5,061 nt of DNA from an uncultured Alphaproteobacteria bacterium (GCA_934538895.1 CAKTCH010000132.1:1-5061), one strand, 5' to 3'; shown: positions 1-5,049, counted from the first letter of the stretch. The notes: a model not told the origin generated them from the sequence alone. Numbers and translations are program-made.

Positions 1-7
1 GCGTAAT

Positions 8-625
8 ATGAATTATCTCCATGAACTCCCCCATATCCGCGCGGGCCTCGATCATTTGCTGCTCAAGGACCGCGTTTTCAGGAAACTGGATATCACGCCC
101 GACCGCCTGACATGGCGCTACACCGCGCCGGGTTATGAATCCTTTGTGCGCATCGTCATCGGCCAGCAGGTTTCGACCAAGGCGGCAGCCAGCATCTGGG
201 AAAGATTTCAAAAGGAACTGAAAACCGTAACCCCCGCCCGCGTGCTGAAAATGCATGACGACGATCTAAGGGCGCTGGGCCTGAGTGGGCAGAAGGTCAG
301 ATATATTCGCGGCCTTTCCGAAGCGGTGCAAAGCAAGACTTTCGATCCGCACGCGCTGGAAACGCTGGCGGATGACGAAGTCTATGAGGCGATTACGGCC
401 CTGAAAGGCTTTGGCCGGTGGAGCGCTGAAATGTACCTGATGTTCTCGCTCGCGCGACCGGACATCTGGGCGCCCGCCGACCTCGGTATTCAAAACGGCC
501 TGAAGATTTATCATCGCCGCGCGGCACGACCGACAGCGGAAGAGGCCTTAAGGATGGGTAAGAAATTCGCGCCACACCGCACGGCGGCATCGATATTATT
601 GTGGCATCTCGCCGCCCAAAAATAA
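8..625 (+). CDS. alkA: DNA-3-methyladenine glycosylase (HhH-GPD, AlkA/Mag type)
   Basis: Base-excision repair enzyme that removes alkylated purines such as 3-methyladenine from DNA, leaving an abasic site. The 205-aa protein shows the family signature in order: an IxxQQxS segment (IGQQVS, 51-56), the helix-hairpin-helix loop LKGFGRWSA (132-140) that grips the DNA backbone, then a Pro-rich turn with the catalytic aspartate, D158 in APADLG. D158 aligns with D238 of E. coli AlkA by my recall. The C-terminal PHRTAASILLWH (189-200) matches the family's closing helix. It is shorter than E. coli AlkA (about 280 aa) because the N-terminal TBP-like domain is absent, as in compact Mag-type enzymes, so the symbol is a family-level assignment. 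The start is tentative: it lies 8 bases from the window edge, the frame is open upstream, and the ribosome binding site is outside. The gene converges on nadK. Confidence 0.9.
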   Translation: MNYLHELPHIRAGLDHLLLKDRVFRKLDITPDRLTWRYTAPGYESFVRIVIGQQVSTKAAASIWERFQKELKTVTPARVLKMHDDDLRALGLSGQKVRYIRGLSEAVQSKTFDPHALETLADDEVYEAITALKGFGRWSAEMYLMFSLARPDIWAPADLGIQNGLKIYHRRAARPTAEEALRMGKKFAPHRTAASILLWHLAAQK

Positions 626-657
626 TTTTCTCCCTCTCCCGGGGGAGGGGAATTATT
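621..657. terminator. Probable bidirectional terminator between alkA and nadK
   Basis: The gap between the two stop codons is nearly all one inverted repeat. AATAATT (621-627) pairs with AATTATT (651-657). Inside, 633-639 pairs with 644-650 (seven pairs, one G-T) around a CGGG loop, with five unpaired bases, 628-632, on the left arm. A GC core flanked by AT arms gives a terminator-like shape in either direction, although the T-run is short and interrupted. The CTCCC/GGGAG core resembles GC-rich palindromes often dispersed between proteobacterial genes, so it may be a repeat copy doing this job. Confidence 0.5.
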
Positions 658-1430
658 CAGGGCAAAAACTGCTCTTTCAAAATACGCTCTTCAAGATTGT
701 GATCGGGATCGAACATCAACGTCACCGACAATGATTTCGATTCGCGTATTTCGACATGCGCCACATCGCGTACTTCGGTGGAGTCCGCCGTGGCGCTGAC
801 TGGGCGCGCCGCCGGGTCTTTCACATCGAAGCGGATGGATACATGCGAAGGCAGCAGCGCGCCTTTCCAGCGGCGCGGGCGGAAGGCGCTGATCGGCGTC
901 AGCGCCAGCACGTTCGCGGAGAGCGGCAGGATAGGGCCGTGCGCGGACAGGTTATAGGCGGTACTGCCCGCCGGCGTGGCCACCAGAATGCCGTCGCAGA
1001 TCAGCTCCGGCAAACGCTCGATATTATCGACGCTGACGCTGATCTTCGCCGCGTGACGTTCCTCGCGCAGCAGCGACACTTCGTTAAAGGCGATGGCGTC
1101 GATTTCCTGCCCGTCCTTGGTCACGGCGCGCATCCGCAGCGGATGCAGCGTGACGCTCTGCGCCTTGTCCAGCCGCTCAAGAAAATTCTCCGTGCGGTAA
1201 GGATTCATCATGAACCCGACCGAGCCGCGATTCATCCCATAGATAGGCTTGCCTGATTGATGGAAATTGTGCAGAGTTTCCAGCATCGTGCCATCGCCAC
1301 CCAGCGCGACGATCACGGCGGCATCGTCGGGGCTGCATTGCCCATACAGGCCGGTCAGCGTGCTGAACGCCTCCTGCGCTTCGGCGGCGGCGGCGGCATG
1401 GAAATGAACACTGTCCTTTTTATAAGCCAT
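657..1430 (-). CDS. nadK: NAD kinase
   Basis: Cytoplasmic enzyme that phosphorylates NAD with ATP to make NADP, setting the pool for biosynthetic reduction. The 257-aa length is normal for the compact proteobacterial form. Hallmarks are GGDGTML (44-50), the phosphate-binding GGDG loop whose Asp is catalytic; the NAD-binding pair N116-E117 in FNEVSLL; and DGILVATPAGSTAYNLSAHGPI, where D147-G148 and GSTAY (155-159) form the conserved substrate pocket. The C-terminal FDPDHNLEERI (240-250) is typical. The start is well fixed: an in-frame stop lies four codons upstream (1440-1442) with no other start codon between. Only a weak purine stretch (AAAG, 7 bases before ATG) could act as ribosome binding site. 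It is transcribed divergently from the 1536 gene and converges on the glycosylase, so it appears monocistronic. Confidence 0.95.
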   Translation of the reverse strand: MAYKKDSVHFHAAAAAEAQEAFSTLTGLYGQCSPDDAAVIVALGGDGTMLETLHNFHQSGKPIYGMNRGSVGFMMNPYRTENFLERLDKAQSVTLHPLRMRAVTKDGQEIDAIAFNEVSLLREERHAAKISVSVDNIERLPELICDGILVATPAGSTAYNLSAHGPILPLSANVLALTPISAFRPRRWKGALLPSHVSIRFDVKDPAARPVSATADSTEVRDVAHVEIRESKSLSVTLMFDPDHNLEERILKEQFLP

Positions 1431-1471
1431 GTCAGCACTTTAGCCTTATTAAAAGACAGAAACCAGAGACA

Positions 1472-1477
1472 ATTATA
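1472..1477 (-). promoter_or_regulatory. Possible -10 element for nadK
   Basis: On the minus strand this hexamer reads TATAAT, a perfect consensus -10, and would give a leader of roughly 35 bases before the nadK ATG. No good -35 hexamer lies 16-18 bases upstream, only a T-rich tract, so the assignment is tentative. Confidence 0.3.
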
Positions 1478-1480
1478 GCC

Positions 1481-1509
1481 TTGTAATCTTATGAAAAATA
1501 TAATATAAA
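1481..1509 (+). promoter_or_regulatory. Possible promoter for the 1536-2117 gene
   Basis: TTGTAA (1481-1486) and TATAAA (1504-1509) are spaced by 17 bases, a good sigma-70-like arrangement. A second perfect TATAAT sits at 1499-1504 in the same AT-rich tract. Transcription would begin near 1515, about 20 bases before the ATG. It lies back to back with the candidate nadK -10, so the two divergent promoters may interfere or be co-controlled. Confidence 0.4.
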
Positions 1510-1535
1510 CAAGGGATCAGAAACGGTGTGTCATC

Positions 1536-2117
1536 ATGGAAGAAACATTCAAAAAAGCGACCGATACCTTTTTTCAGGAACTGTCCCGGGCAGTCGCGGA
1601 TCACAGGCAGGCGCGCCCCGACTTCACGATCCGCGATGCGCAAAGCTTGCTTAAGAACATGAACGCGGTATTCACGACACGGGTGCCTTCGCTGGAAGAT
1701 GAGAACGATACGAACGGCCATTATCTGGTCGGCATCTCCGCGGGCGACAATGCGCCCCTTTTTATCGATGCCGGTCCGTCCTCGCACAATGCCGCGCGCC
1801 TGGCGCGCAGGCTAAGCGGCTGTAATGCCCGTCTGGGCATATTGAACGACAGGCCGTCCTTGCCCTTCATCGCGGTCGATCCCCAGCGTATCGATCGTGT
1901 AATCGCCAGAGAACGCAAGTTGATCATGACGATCCGGGATGAACCGGTCGGTTTCTCGGTTCTTTACGCCGATCCGCATCACACAGAGATGGACGCGGCG
2001 CTTTACGAACAGCACATCATGTACGCCCGTTCCGGCCACCAGCCTTTACGGCGTCCGGCGGCAGCCGATACCGGCAGGGCCGCGATTTTGTCCTTGAAAG
2101 TGGCCGTATCACCCTGA
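1536..2117 (+). CDS. Hypothetical protein of unknown family, 193 aa
   Basis: I do not recognise this protein. It begins with a charged, probably helical segment (residues 1-45). The middle looks like a mixed alpha/beta domain with short hydrophobic strands: HYLVGISAG (62-70), PLFIDAGPSS (74-83), LGILNDRPSLPFIAV (100-114), KLIMTIRDE (128-136) and VGFSVLYADPHH (138-149). The final 30 residues are Arg/Ala/Pro-rich and probably disordered. There is no signal peptide, membrane helix or metal-binding cluster. I infer a soluble cytoplasmic protein. Codon choice, mostly G or C at third positions, matches the neighbours and supports real coding. An in-frame stop at 1506-1508 makes ATG 1536 the first start, but there is no good ribosome binding site: AGGG at 1512-1515 is 20 bases away. 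It faces nadK head to head and pyrE tail to tail, so context gives no functional clue. Confidence 0.65.
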   Translation: MEETFKKATDTFFQELSRAVADHRQARPDFTIRDAQSLLKNMNAVFTTRVPSLEDENDTNGHYLVGISAGDNAPLFIDAGPSSHNAARLARRLSGCNARLGILNDRPSLPFIAVDPQRIDRVIARERKLIMTIRDEPVGFSVLYADPHHTEMDAALYEQHIMYARSGHQPLRRPAAADTGRAAILSLKVAVSP

Positions 2118-2137
2118 ACGCCGCCAGTGCCTTCAGG
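2113..2137. other. Stem-loop spanning the convergent stop codons
   Basis: CCTGAA (2113-2118) is the exact inverse complement of TTCAGG (2132-2137), with a 13-base loop. The TGA of the plus-strand gene (2115-2117) and the TGA of pyrE (2133-2135 on the other strand) both lie in the stem. No T-run follows on either side, so it is at best a weak terminator; the symmetry may simply reflect the facing stop codons. Confidence 0.25.
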
Positions 2138-2798
2138 CCGATTGCGCCAGATGCTTGTTGTCCTCGGCCCATTTATCGGGGGCGTTGAGGAAGGCTTCTA
2201 CCGAACGCAGCGTCTCTTCATCGAAATATCGATCTTCGCGGGCAACCGCCAGCACGTCCCACCATGTGGTCAGGGCGTGCAGCTTCACGCCCATCGCTTT
2301 CATATTCTCCGCGCTGGCCGGGAAAATGCCGTAATGGAACACGACGAAGGAATGCTCGACGATCGCTCCCGCCTCGCGCAGCGCGTCGATGAACACTTTT
2401 TTGCTGCCGCCGTCGGTTTGCAGATCTTCGATCAGGATAACTTTTTTCCCCGGCTCGTCCATCACCCCTTCGATCTGCGCCATGCGGCCAAAGCCTTTCG
2501 GTTTCTTGCGCACATACAGCATCGGCAGGTTCAGACGTTCCGCCATGAAGGCCGCATAGGGAATGCCCGCTGTCTCGCCGCCCGCGCAATAGGCCAGATC
2601 CGGGCATTCCTTGCGCAGGATTTCGGCGCCGAAATCCATCAGCTGGCCGCGCTCCTGCGGGAAGGAAATCAGGCGGCGGCAATCGACATATACCGGGCTG
2701 AGGCGGCCCGAGGTCAGGGTGAACGGGGCGCGGGCGTTGAACAGAACGGATTTCGTATCCAGCAGGATTTTGGCTGATGCCGCGGCGATGTTTGTCAT
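2133..2798 (-). CDS. pyrE: Orotate phosphoribosyltransferase
   Basis: Joins orotate and PRPP to make orotidine-5'-phosphate, the fifth step of de novo pyrimidine synthesis. The 221-aa protein shows FTLTSGRLSP (26-35), the orotate/flap region; GGETAGIPYA (73-82); the mobile loop RKKPKGFG (97-104); and the PRPP-binding signature VILIEDLQTDGGSK (120-133) with its paired acidic residues E124-D125. In the Salmonella enzyme the mobile loop carries a His (H105 by recall) where this protein has F103. I recall the KGFG version from alphaproteobacterial PyrE, so it is probably a clade feature. The start is supported by AGAGGA ending 4 bases before the ATG. It is the last gene of the minus-strand cluster, 31 bases after the kinase stop, and converges on the 1536 gene. 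Confidence 0.95.
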   Translation of the reverse strand: MTNIAAASAKILLDTKSVLFNARAPFTLTSGRLSPVYVDCRRLISFPQERGQLMDFGAEILRKECPDLAYCAGGETAGIPYAAFMAERLNLPMLYVRKKPKGFGRMAQIEGVMDEPGKKVILIEDLQTDGGSKKVFIDALREAGAIVEHSFVVFHYGIFPASAENMKAMGVKLHALTTWWDVLAVAREDRYFDEETLRSVEAFLNAPDKWAEDNKHLAQSA

Positions 2799-2829
2799 GT
2801 TGTCCTCTTTCTTCGTATCTTTTAAATGT

Positions 2830-3810
2830 TTATGCCGGAAGGCGGGGCCTGCCGCCGGTCTGCTTCAGGATGCGCCCGGCGGCTTCGATACCGGCGCGGG
2901 CGGCTTCCGGCGCTGTCTGCCCCGCGACCATAGCAGCAATATACCCGGCTGCAAACTGGTCCCCGGCGCCTATCGTATCGATAATGCCGTCCGGGGATAT
3001 TTCCGGCACCGGCACATGATCGACCATATCCGGGCCGATCAGATAAACGCCGTCCGGCCCGTTGGTGATGACGAAGTAACGTCCGCTTTCCTGCGCCTTT
3101 TCGAACGCCAGCGCCATGTCATGCACGTCAAACAGCGCCAACAGCTCGCCCAGATTCCCCATGATCGTGACATTGGGGCAGGTCAGGGCGTCCCGCATTT
3201 GCTGCCGCGCGTTACCGACGATTTCGCGGTCGTTGAGCCCGACGAACATCCTGATGCCGCTATGGCCGTATTTAATCAGCGCGGCAGTGAAAACGCTTTC
3301 CTCCGCGCTGTAACCCGTGGGCATCAGCGTCGTGTTGGCCTCGATGCAGACGATTTGCCCGGTGTCGTCGGGCAGGGCGGGCAGGTCCGCCGGTTTCAGA
3401 AACCAACCGGCGGTGCCGTTGCTGAAAACGAAACTGCGCTCCTTGTCCGGCGTCACCAGCGTCAGGCAGGCGGATGTCTGGCGGTCATGATCGGCGGCCA
3501 GAGGGAAGCCGACGCCGTAAGGTATGAAATCGTTTTTAAAAAGCGCCCCGTAGGTATCGCCGCCGACCTTGCCGATAAAATCGACCGGCAGTCCCCGCAA
3601 GCCCAGCCCGCAGGCGAGATTGGCCGTCGATCCGCCCGCGCGCAAGACCGGGTGCTCGGCGATCTCCAGCAGGTAGCCCAGCTTGTGCGCGTCCACCAGC
3701 GCCGAAGCCCCCTTCGGCAGATTGTGCGCCAGAAGGAAATCCTCATCGACATTCGTGATGACATCGACGTTGGAAACACCGATGCAGGTTATGTGCGCGT
3801 CCGGTGTCAT
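2830..3810 (-). CDS. PfkB-family carbohydrate kinase, adenosine-kinase-like
   Basis: ATP-dependent kinase of the ribokinase/PfkB fold, 326 aa, within the usual 300-340. Visible motifs are the N-terminal substrate Asp region GVSNVDVI (11-18); the PfkB signature 1 region RAGGSTANLACGLGLRG (57-73) and FIGKVGGDTYG (78-88); an NxxE motif, N219-E222 in GNLGE, for Mg/phosphate; and signature 2, DTIGAGDQFAAG (278-289), where D284 is the catalytic base and GAGD the anion hole. The spacing and the GGSTAN...GKVGGD pattern fit proteins annotated as adenosine kinase in alphaproteobacteria, but the substrate (adenosine, ribose, another nucleoside or sugar) cannot be fixed from sequence. The ATG lies one base after the regulator's stop; GGGTGAG inside the regulator's last codons, 8 bases upstream, is the likely ribosome binding site. 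This implies co-transcription and perhaps translational coupling. pyrE follows, consistent with a nucleotide-metabolism role. Confidence 0.88.
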   Translation of the reverse strand: MTPDAHITCIGVSNVDVITNVDEDFLLAHNLPKGASALVDAHKLGYLLEIAEHPVLRAGGSTANLACGLGLRGLPVDFIGKVGGDTYGALFKNDFIPYGVGFPLAADHDRQTSACLTLVTPDKERSFVFSNGTAGWFLKPADLPALPDDTGQIVCIEANTTLMPTGYSAEESVFTAALIKYGHSGIRMFVGLNDREIVGNARQQMRDALTCPNVTIMGNLGELLALFDVHDMALAFEKAQESGRYFVITNGPDGVYLIGPDMVDHVPVPEISPDGIIDTIGAGDQFAAGYIAAMVAGQTAPEAARAGIEAAGRILKQTGGRPRLPA

Positions 3811-3811
3811 C

Positions 3812-4456
3812 TTATTGGCTCACCCAGATAATGCGCGCCATCCATGAAACCTGTTCCGGCGCGATATGGCGGCTTTCGCCGGGGGCATGAAGGGCGCGCA
3901 GCTCGATACGGTTGGCGGTCTGGCGGCGCAGTTCGTGAATGACCAGTTCGCCTTTGTGCGTGCGCACCACGACGCGGTCGCCGCGGCGGATATTCGCCTC
4001 GGGCGACACCACCAGCACATCGCCTTCGCGATAGACGGGTGCCAGCGCATCGTTATTCACTTCCAGCGCGAAGATATGCCTGTCGCGCGCGGGCATCGTC
4101 ACCGGGAACAGAAACTCGTCCCACTGGTCGCCCCGCGGCAAGCCTTCGCCGTCGAAGTTCCCGGCCTTGCCCGCCAGCGACGTGCCGATTATCGGGATGG
4201 TGGCGCTGCGATCCGCATGCGCCGCGCGCAGGTCCATCAGCGCGATGAAATCGCTCATCGTCGTGCCCGTCACCGCCAGAATCTTCGCAAGACTCTCGGT
4301 GGAGGGCCAGCGCGGCTTGCCGTCGTTGCTGATGCGCTTGCTCTTGTTAAAAGTGGTCGGATCAAGACCGGCTTTCTTCGCCAGCCCCGAAGGCGAATAA
4401 CCGTGGCCATCCGCCAGCCGGTCGATCGCGCGCCACATATCGTCATGTGAAAACAT
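3812..4456 (-). CDS. HTH transcriptional regulator with a catalytically degenerate LexA/S24-like domain
   Basis: A 214-aa two-domain regulator. Residues about 5-75 form a DNA-binding domain: SPSGLAKKAGLDPTTFNKSKR (21-41) reads as the helix-turn-helix and PSTESLAKIL (51-60) as the following helix. After a linker, IPIIGTSLAG (87-96) matches the LexA cleavage region (VPLIGRVAAG-like) and keeps the scissile Ala-Gly as A95-G96. Residues 128-214 match the S24/LexA beta-fold: FALEV, EGDVLVVSP, RGDRVVVRT. The catalytic Ser of LexA (S119) aligns with A137 (VNNDAL instead of VSGxSM) and the catalytic Lys (K156) with H174. I checked both at codon level (GCG, CAC). Self-cleavage therefore seems impossible, and the domain more likely dimerises or binds a ligand. 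AGGAG lies 10 bases before the ATG. It is first in a probable operon with the kinase and pyrE, with a palindrome over its promoter. Confidence 0.88.
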   Translation of the reverse strand: MFSHDDMWRAIDRLADGHGYSPSGLAKKAGLDPTTFNKSKRISNDGKPRWPSTESLAKILAVTGTTMSDFIALMDLRAAHADRSATIPIIGTSLAGKAGNFDGEGLPRGDQWDEFLFPVTMPARDRHIFALEVNNDALAPVYREGDVLVVSPEANIRRGDRVVVRTHKGELVIHELRRQTANRIELRALHAPGESRHIAPEQVSWMARIIWVSQ

Positions 4457-4477
4457 TAGGCCTGTACTCCTAGGACC

Positions 4478-4490
4478 ACAATCCCATTGT
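4478..4490. promoter_or_regulatory. Candidate autoregulatory operator palindrome
   Basis: ACAAT-CCC-ATTGT is a perfect 5+5 inverted repeat with a 3-base spacer, 22 bases upstream of the regulator's ATG. On the minus strand it overlaps TACAAT (4486-4491), a plausible -10 that would place transcription start near 4479 and leave room for the AGGAG. Overlap with the -10 is the usual position for a repressor that controls itself. The -35 region is poor (ATTTCC at 17-base spacing). Binding by the adjacent regulator is inference. Confidence 0.4.
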
Positions 4491-4521
4491 ATGCGGCATA
4501 AATAAATAGGAAATTAATCCC

Positions 4522-4530
4522 TGTTATATA
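4522..4530 (+). promoter_or_regulatory. Possible extended -10 promoter for the structured leader
   Basis: TGTTATATA fits an extended -10 (TG, one base, then TATATA at 4525-4530). It would start a plus-strand transcript near 4537, giving a leader of about 255 bases before the 54-aa ORF. No good -35 is present 17 bases upstream (AT-rich ATAAAT). The minus-strand regulator promoter lies about 40 bases away and points in the opposite direction. Confidence 0.3.
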
Positions 4531-4559
4531 CTTCAACATGCCGGATATGGCTACTCAAA

Positions 4560-4791
4560 GATTCCGCTTGAATCCCCTCGCAACCTGCCCCTATTGTGTC
4601 AGCGCTAACTGTAAGTGCGGTTAGCGGGGCGTGATAACCCCTGTTTTGCACGGCTTGTGGCCGTTAACCACTCCTCGACTCCGGTCGGGGAGGCTTGTGC
4701 GTATGTTCAAGGGCTTGCCCTAAAGGTACAAGCGACCCCTTGCAAAACGGGTTTATCAACTCCCCGATCACCAGAGACATGGGGGAGTTCT
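4560..4791 (+). ncRNA. Structured RNA leader with possible Shine-Dalgarno switch (riboswitch-like, class unknown)
   Basis: Hand folding of the plus strand gives the following. A 5-bp hairpin pairs 4560-4564 with 4570-4574. A 9-bp hairpin pairs 4603-4611 with 4618-4626. A long-range stem P1 has GATAA 4633-4637 with 4753-4757, CCC 4638-4640 with 4749-4751, and GTTTTGCA 4643-4650 with 4741-4748. It encloses P2 (4651-4654 with 4660-4663), P3 (4671-4679 with 4684-4692, UCCG tetraloop), P4 (4693-4700 with 4726-4733) and P4a (4710-4713 with 4718-4721, CUUG loop). Directly after P1, 4758-4765 pairs with 4782-4789 and hides the ribosome binding site. Stems in P3, P4 and the 9-bp hairpin contain G-U pairs, which would be A-C mismatches on the other strand, favouring plus-strand transcription. 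I see no conserved core of TPP, cobalamin, SAM, FMN, glycine, lysine or c-di-GMP riboswitches, nor tmRNA, RNase P, 6S or SRP RNA. A stand-alone small RNA remains possible. Confidence 0.55.
4758..4789 (+). promoter_or_regulatory. Shine-Dalgarno-sequestering hairpin
   Basis: AACTCCCC (4758-4765) is perfectly complementary to GGGGAGTT (4782-4789), with a 16-base loop. It covers the only ribosome binding site of the 54-aa ORF, GGGGGAG at 4781-4787, four bases before the ATG at 4792. It begins on the base after stem P1 ends. The same anti-Shine-Dalgarno strand, 4760-4769, can instead pair over ten positions (one G-U) with 4683-4692, the 3' arm of P3, which would free the site. Confidence 0.55.
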
Positions 4792-4956
4792 ATGAAGCCA
4801 GCCATCCTGAATCCACGAGACTGCGAATATGTAGGTTATTGCGAAAAAACCAATAAATTCATCGTACATGAACAATTATATCCGGAAAGCCGGGGATTTA
4901 TCGTTCATGAGTTCGATACGGAGGAGGAAGCTCTGGAAGCGGTGACCTGGAAATAA
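4792..4956 (+). CDS. Small hypothetical protein, 54 aa, with FIVHE repeat
   Basis: I do not recognise this protein. Start ATG 4792 was chosen because GGGGGAG precedes it by four bases. The reading frame stays open back to a GTG at 4615, but that stretch is RNA-like and lacks a start signal. The 54 residues suggest a beta-beta-alpha unit: strand EYVGYCEKTNKFIVHEQL (12-29), strand GFIVHEF (35-41), then acidic helix DTEEEALEAVTWK (42-54). The pentapeptide FIVHE occurs twice (23-27 and 36-40), visible in the DNA as related copies at 4857-4872 and 4897-4911. Two Cys (11, 17) are present without a metal motif. There is no signal peptide or membrane segment, and the protein is overall acidic. The gene is more AT-rich than the others here. 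It sits behind a structured leader that may control its translation, and is the only candidate product of that RNA inside the window. Confidence 0.6.
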   Translation: MKPAILNPRDCEYVGYCEKTNKFIVHEQLYPESRGFIVHEFDTEEEALEAVTWK

Positions 4957-5019
4957 CAGGCCTAGGACTCATGAATTCCAGAAAATAGAGAATTTGAACA
5001 CAACGCCCTTGCGCAAGTT

Positions 5020-5049
5020 TGTCATCCCGAGCGCAGCCGAGGGATCTTA
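5020..5049. repeat. Probable dispersed intergenic palindromic repeat
   Basis: The segment has ATCCC (5024-5028) inversely repeated as GGGAT (5041-5045) around a GC-rich centre (GAGCGCAGCCGA). Sequences of the type TCATCCCGAGCGcAGC...GAGGGATCT recur between genes in many alphaproteobacterial and environmental genomes, by recall. Only one copy is present here, so repeat status rests on recognition, not on a second copy. The rest of 4957-5061 shows no gene; a 10-bp palindrome CTTGCGCAAG (5008-5017) followed by TTT could help terminate the 54-aa ORF transcript. Confidence 0.45.

Noticed and set aside
756..1256. 166-aa plus-strand ORF opposite nadK
   Set aside because: Arg/Gln-rich low-complexity translation typical of an antisense shadow; nadK on the other strand has all catalytic motifs.
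1473..1787. 104-aa minus-strand ORF overlapping the 5' part of the 193-aa gene
   Set aside because: It runs through the AT-rich divergent promoter region, has no start signal, and ends in a translation of promoter DNA (LYYIFHKITRL).
2611..3831. 406-aa plus-strand ORF opposite pyrE and the PfkB kinase
   Set aside because: It spans two well-supported minus-strand genes, and its protein shows no domain pattern. GC-rich shadow frame.
3866..4450. 194-aa plus-strand ORF opposite the regulator
   Set aside because: Arg/His/Ala-rich shadow translation; the minus strand encodes a clear HTH plus S24-like protein with a ribosome binding site.
4633..4757. tRNA, tmRNA or retron-type ncRNA as identity of the four-way junction
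   Set aside because: There is no CCA end, T-loop consensus or tag-like reading frame for tRNA/tmRNA, and no reverse transcriptase gene in the window for a retron.
4615..4791. N-terminal extension of the 54-aa ORF to a 113-aa protein starting at GTG 4615
   Set aside because: No ribosome binding site precedes 4615, the extension has an unconvincing composition, and the same bases form nested hairpins ending in a ribosome-site-masking stem. The GGGGGAG before ATG 4792 is far better.
4686..4920. Alphaproteobacterial SOS box (GTTC-N7-GTTC) near the LexA-like regulator or small ORF
   Set aside because: GTTC motifs exist at 4705, 4787, 4903 and 4911, but none is spaced by seven bases (the closest pair is spaced by four).
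4469..4968. Direct repeat CCTAGGAC at 4469-4476 and 4961-4968 flanking the RNA and small ORF, suggesting an inserted element
   Set aside because: An 8-base match between two points in about 500 bases is expected by chance, and there are no terminal inverted repeats or transposition genes.
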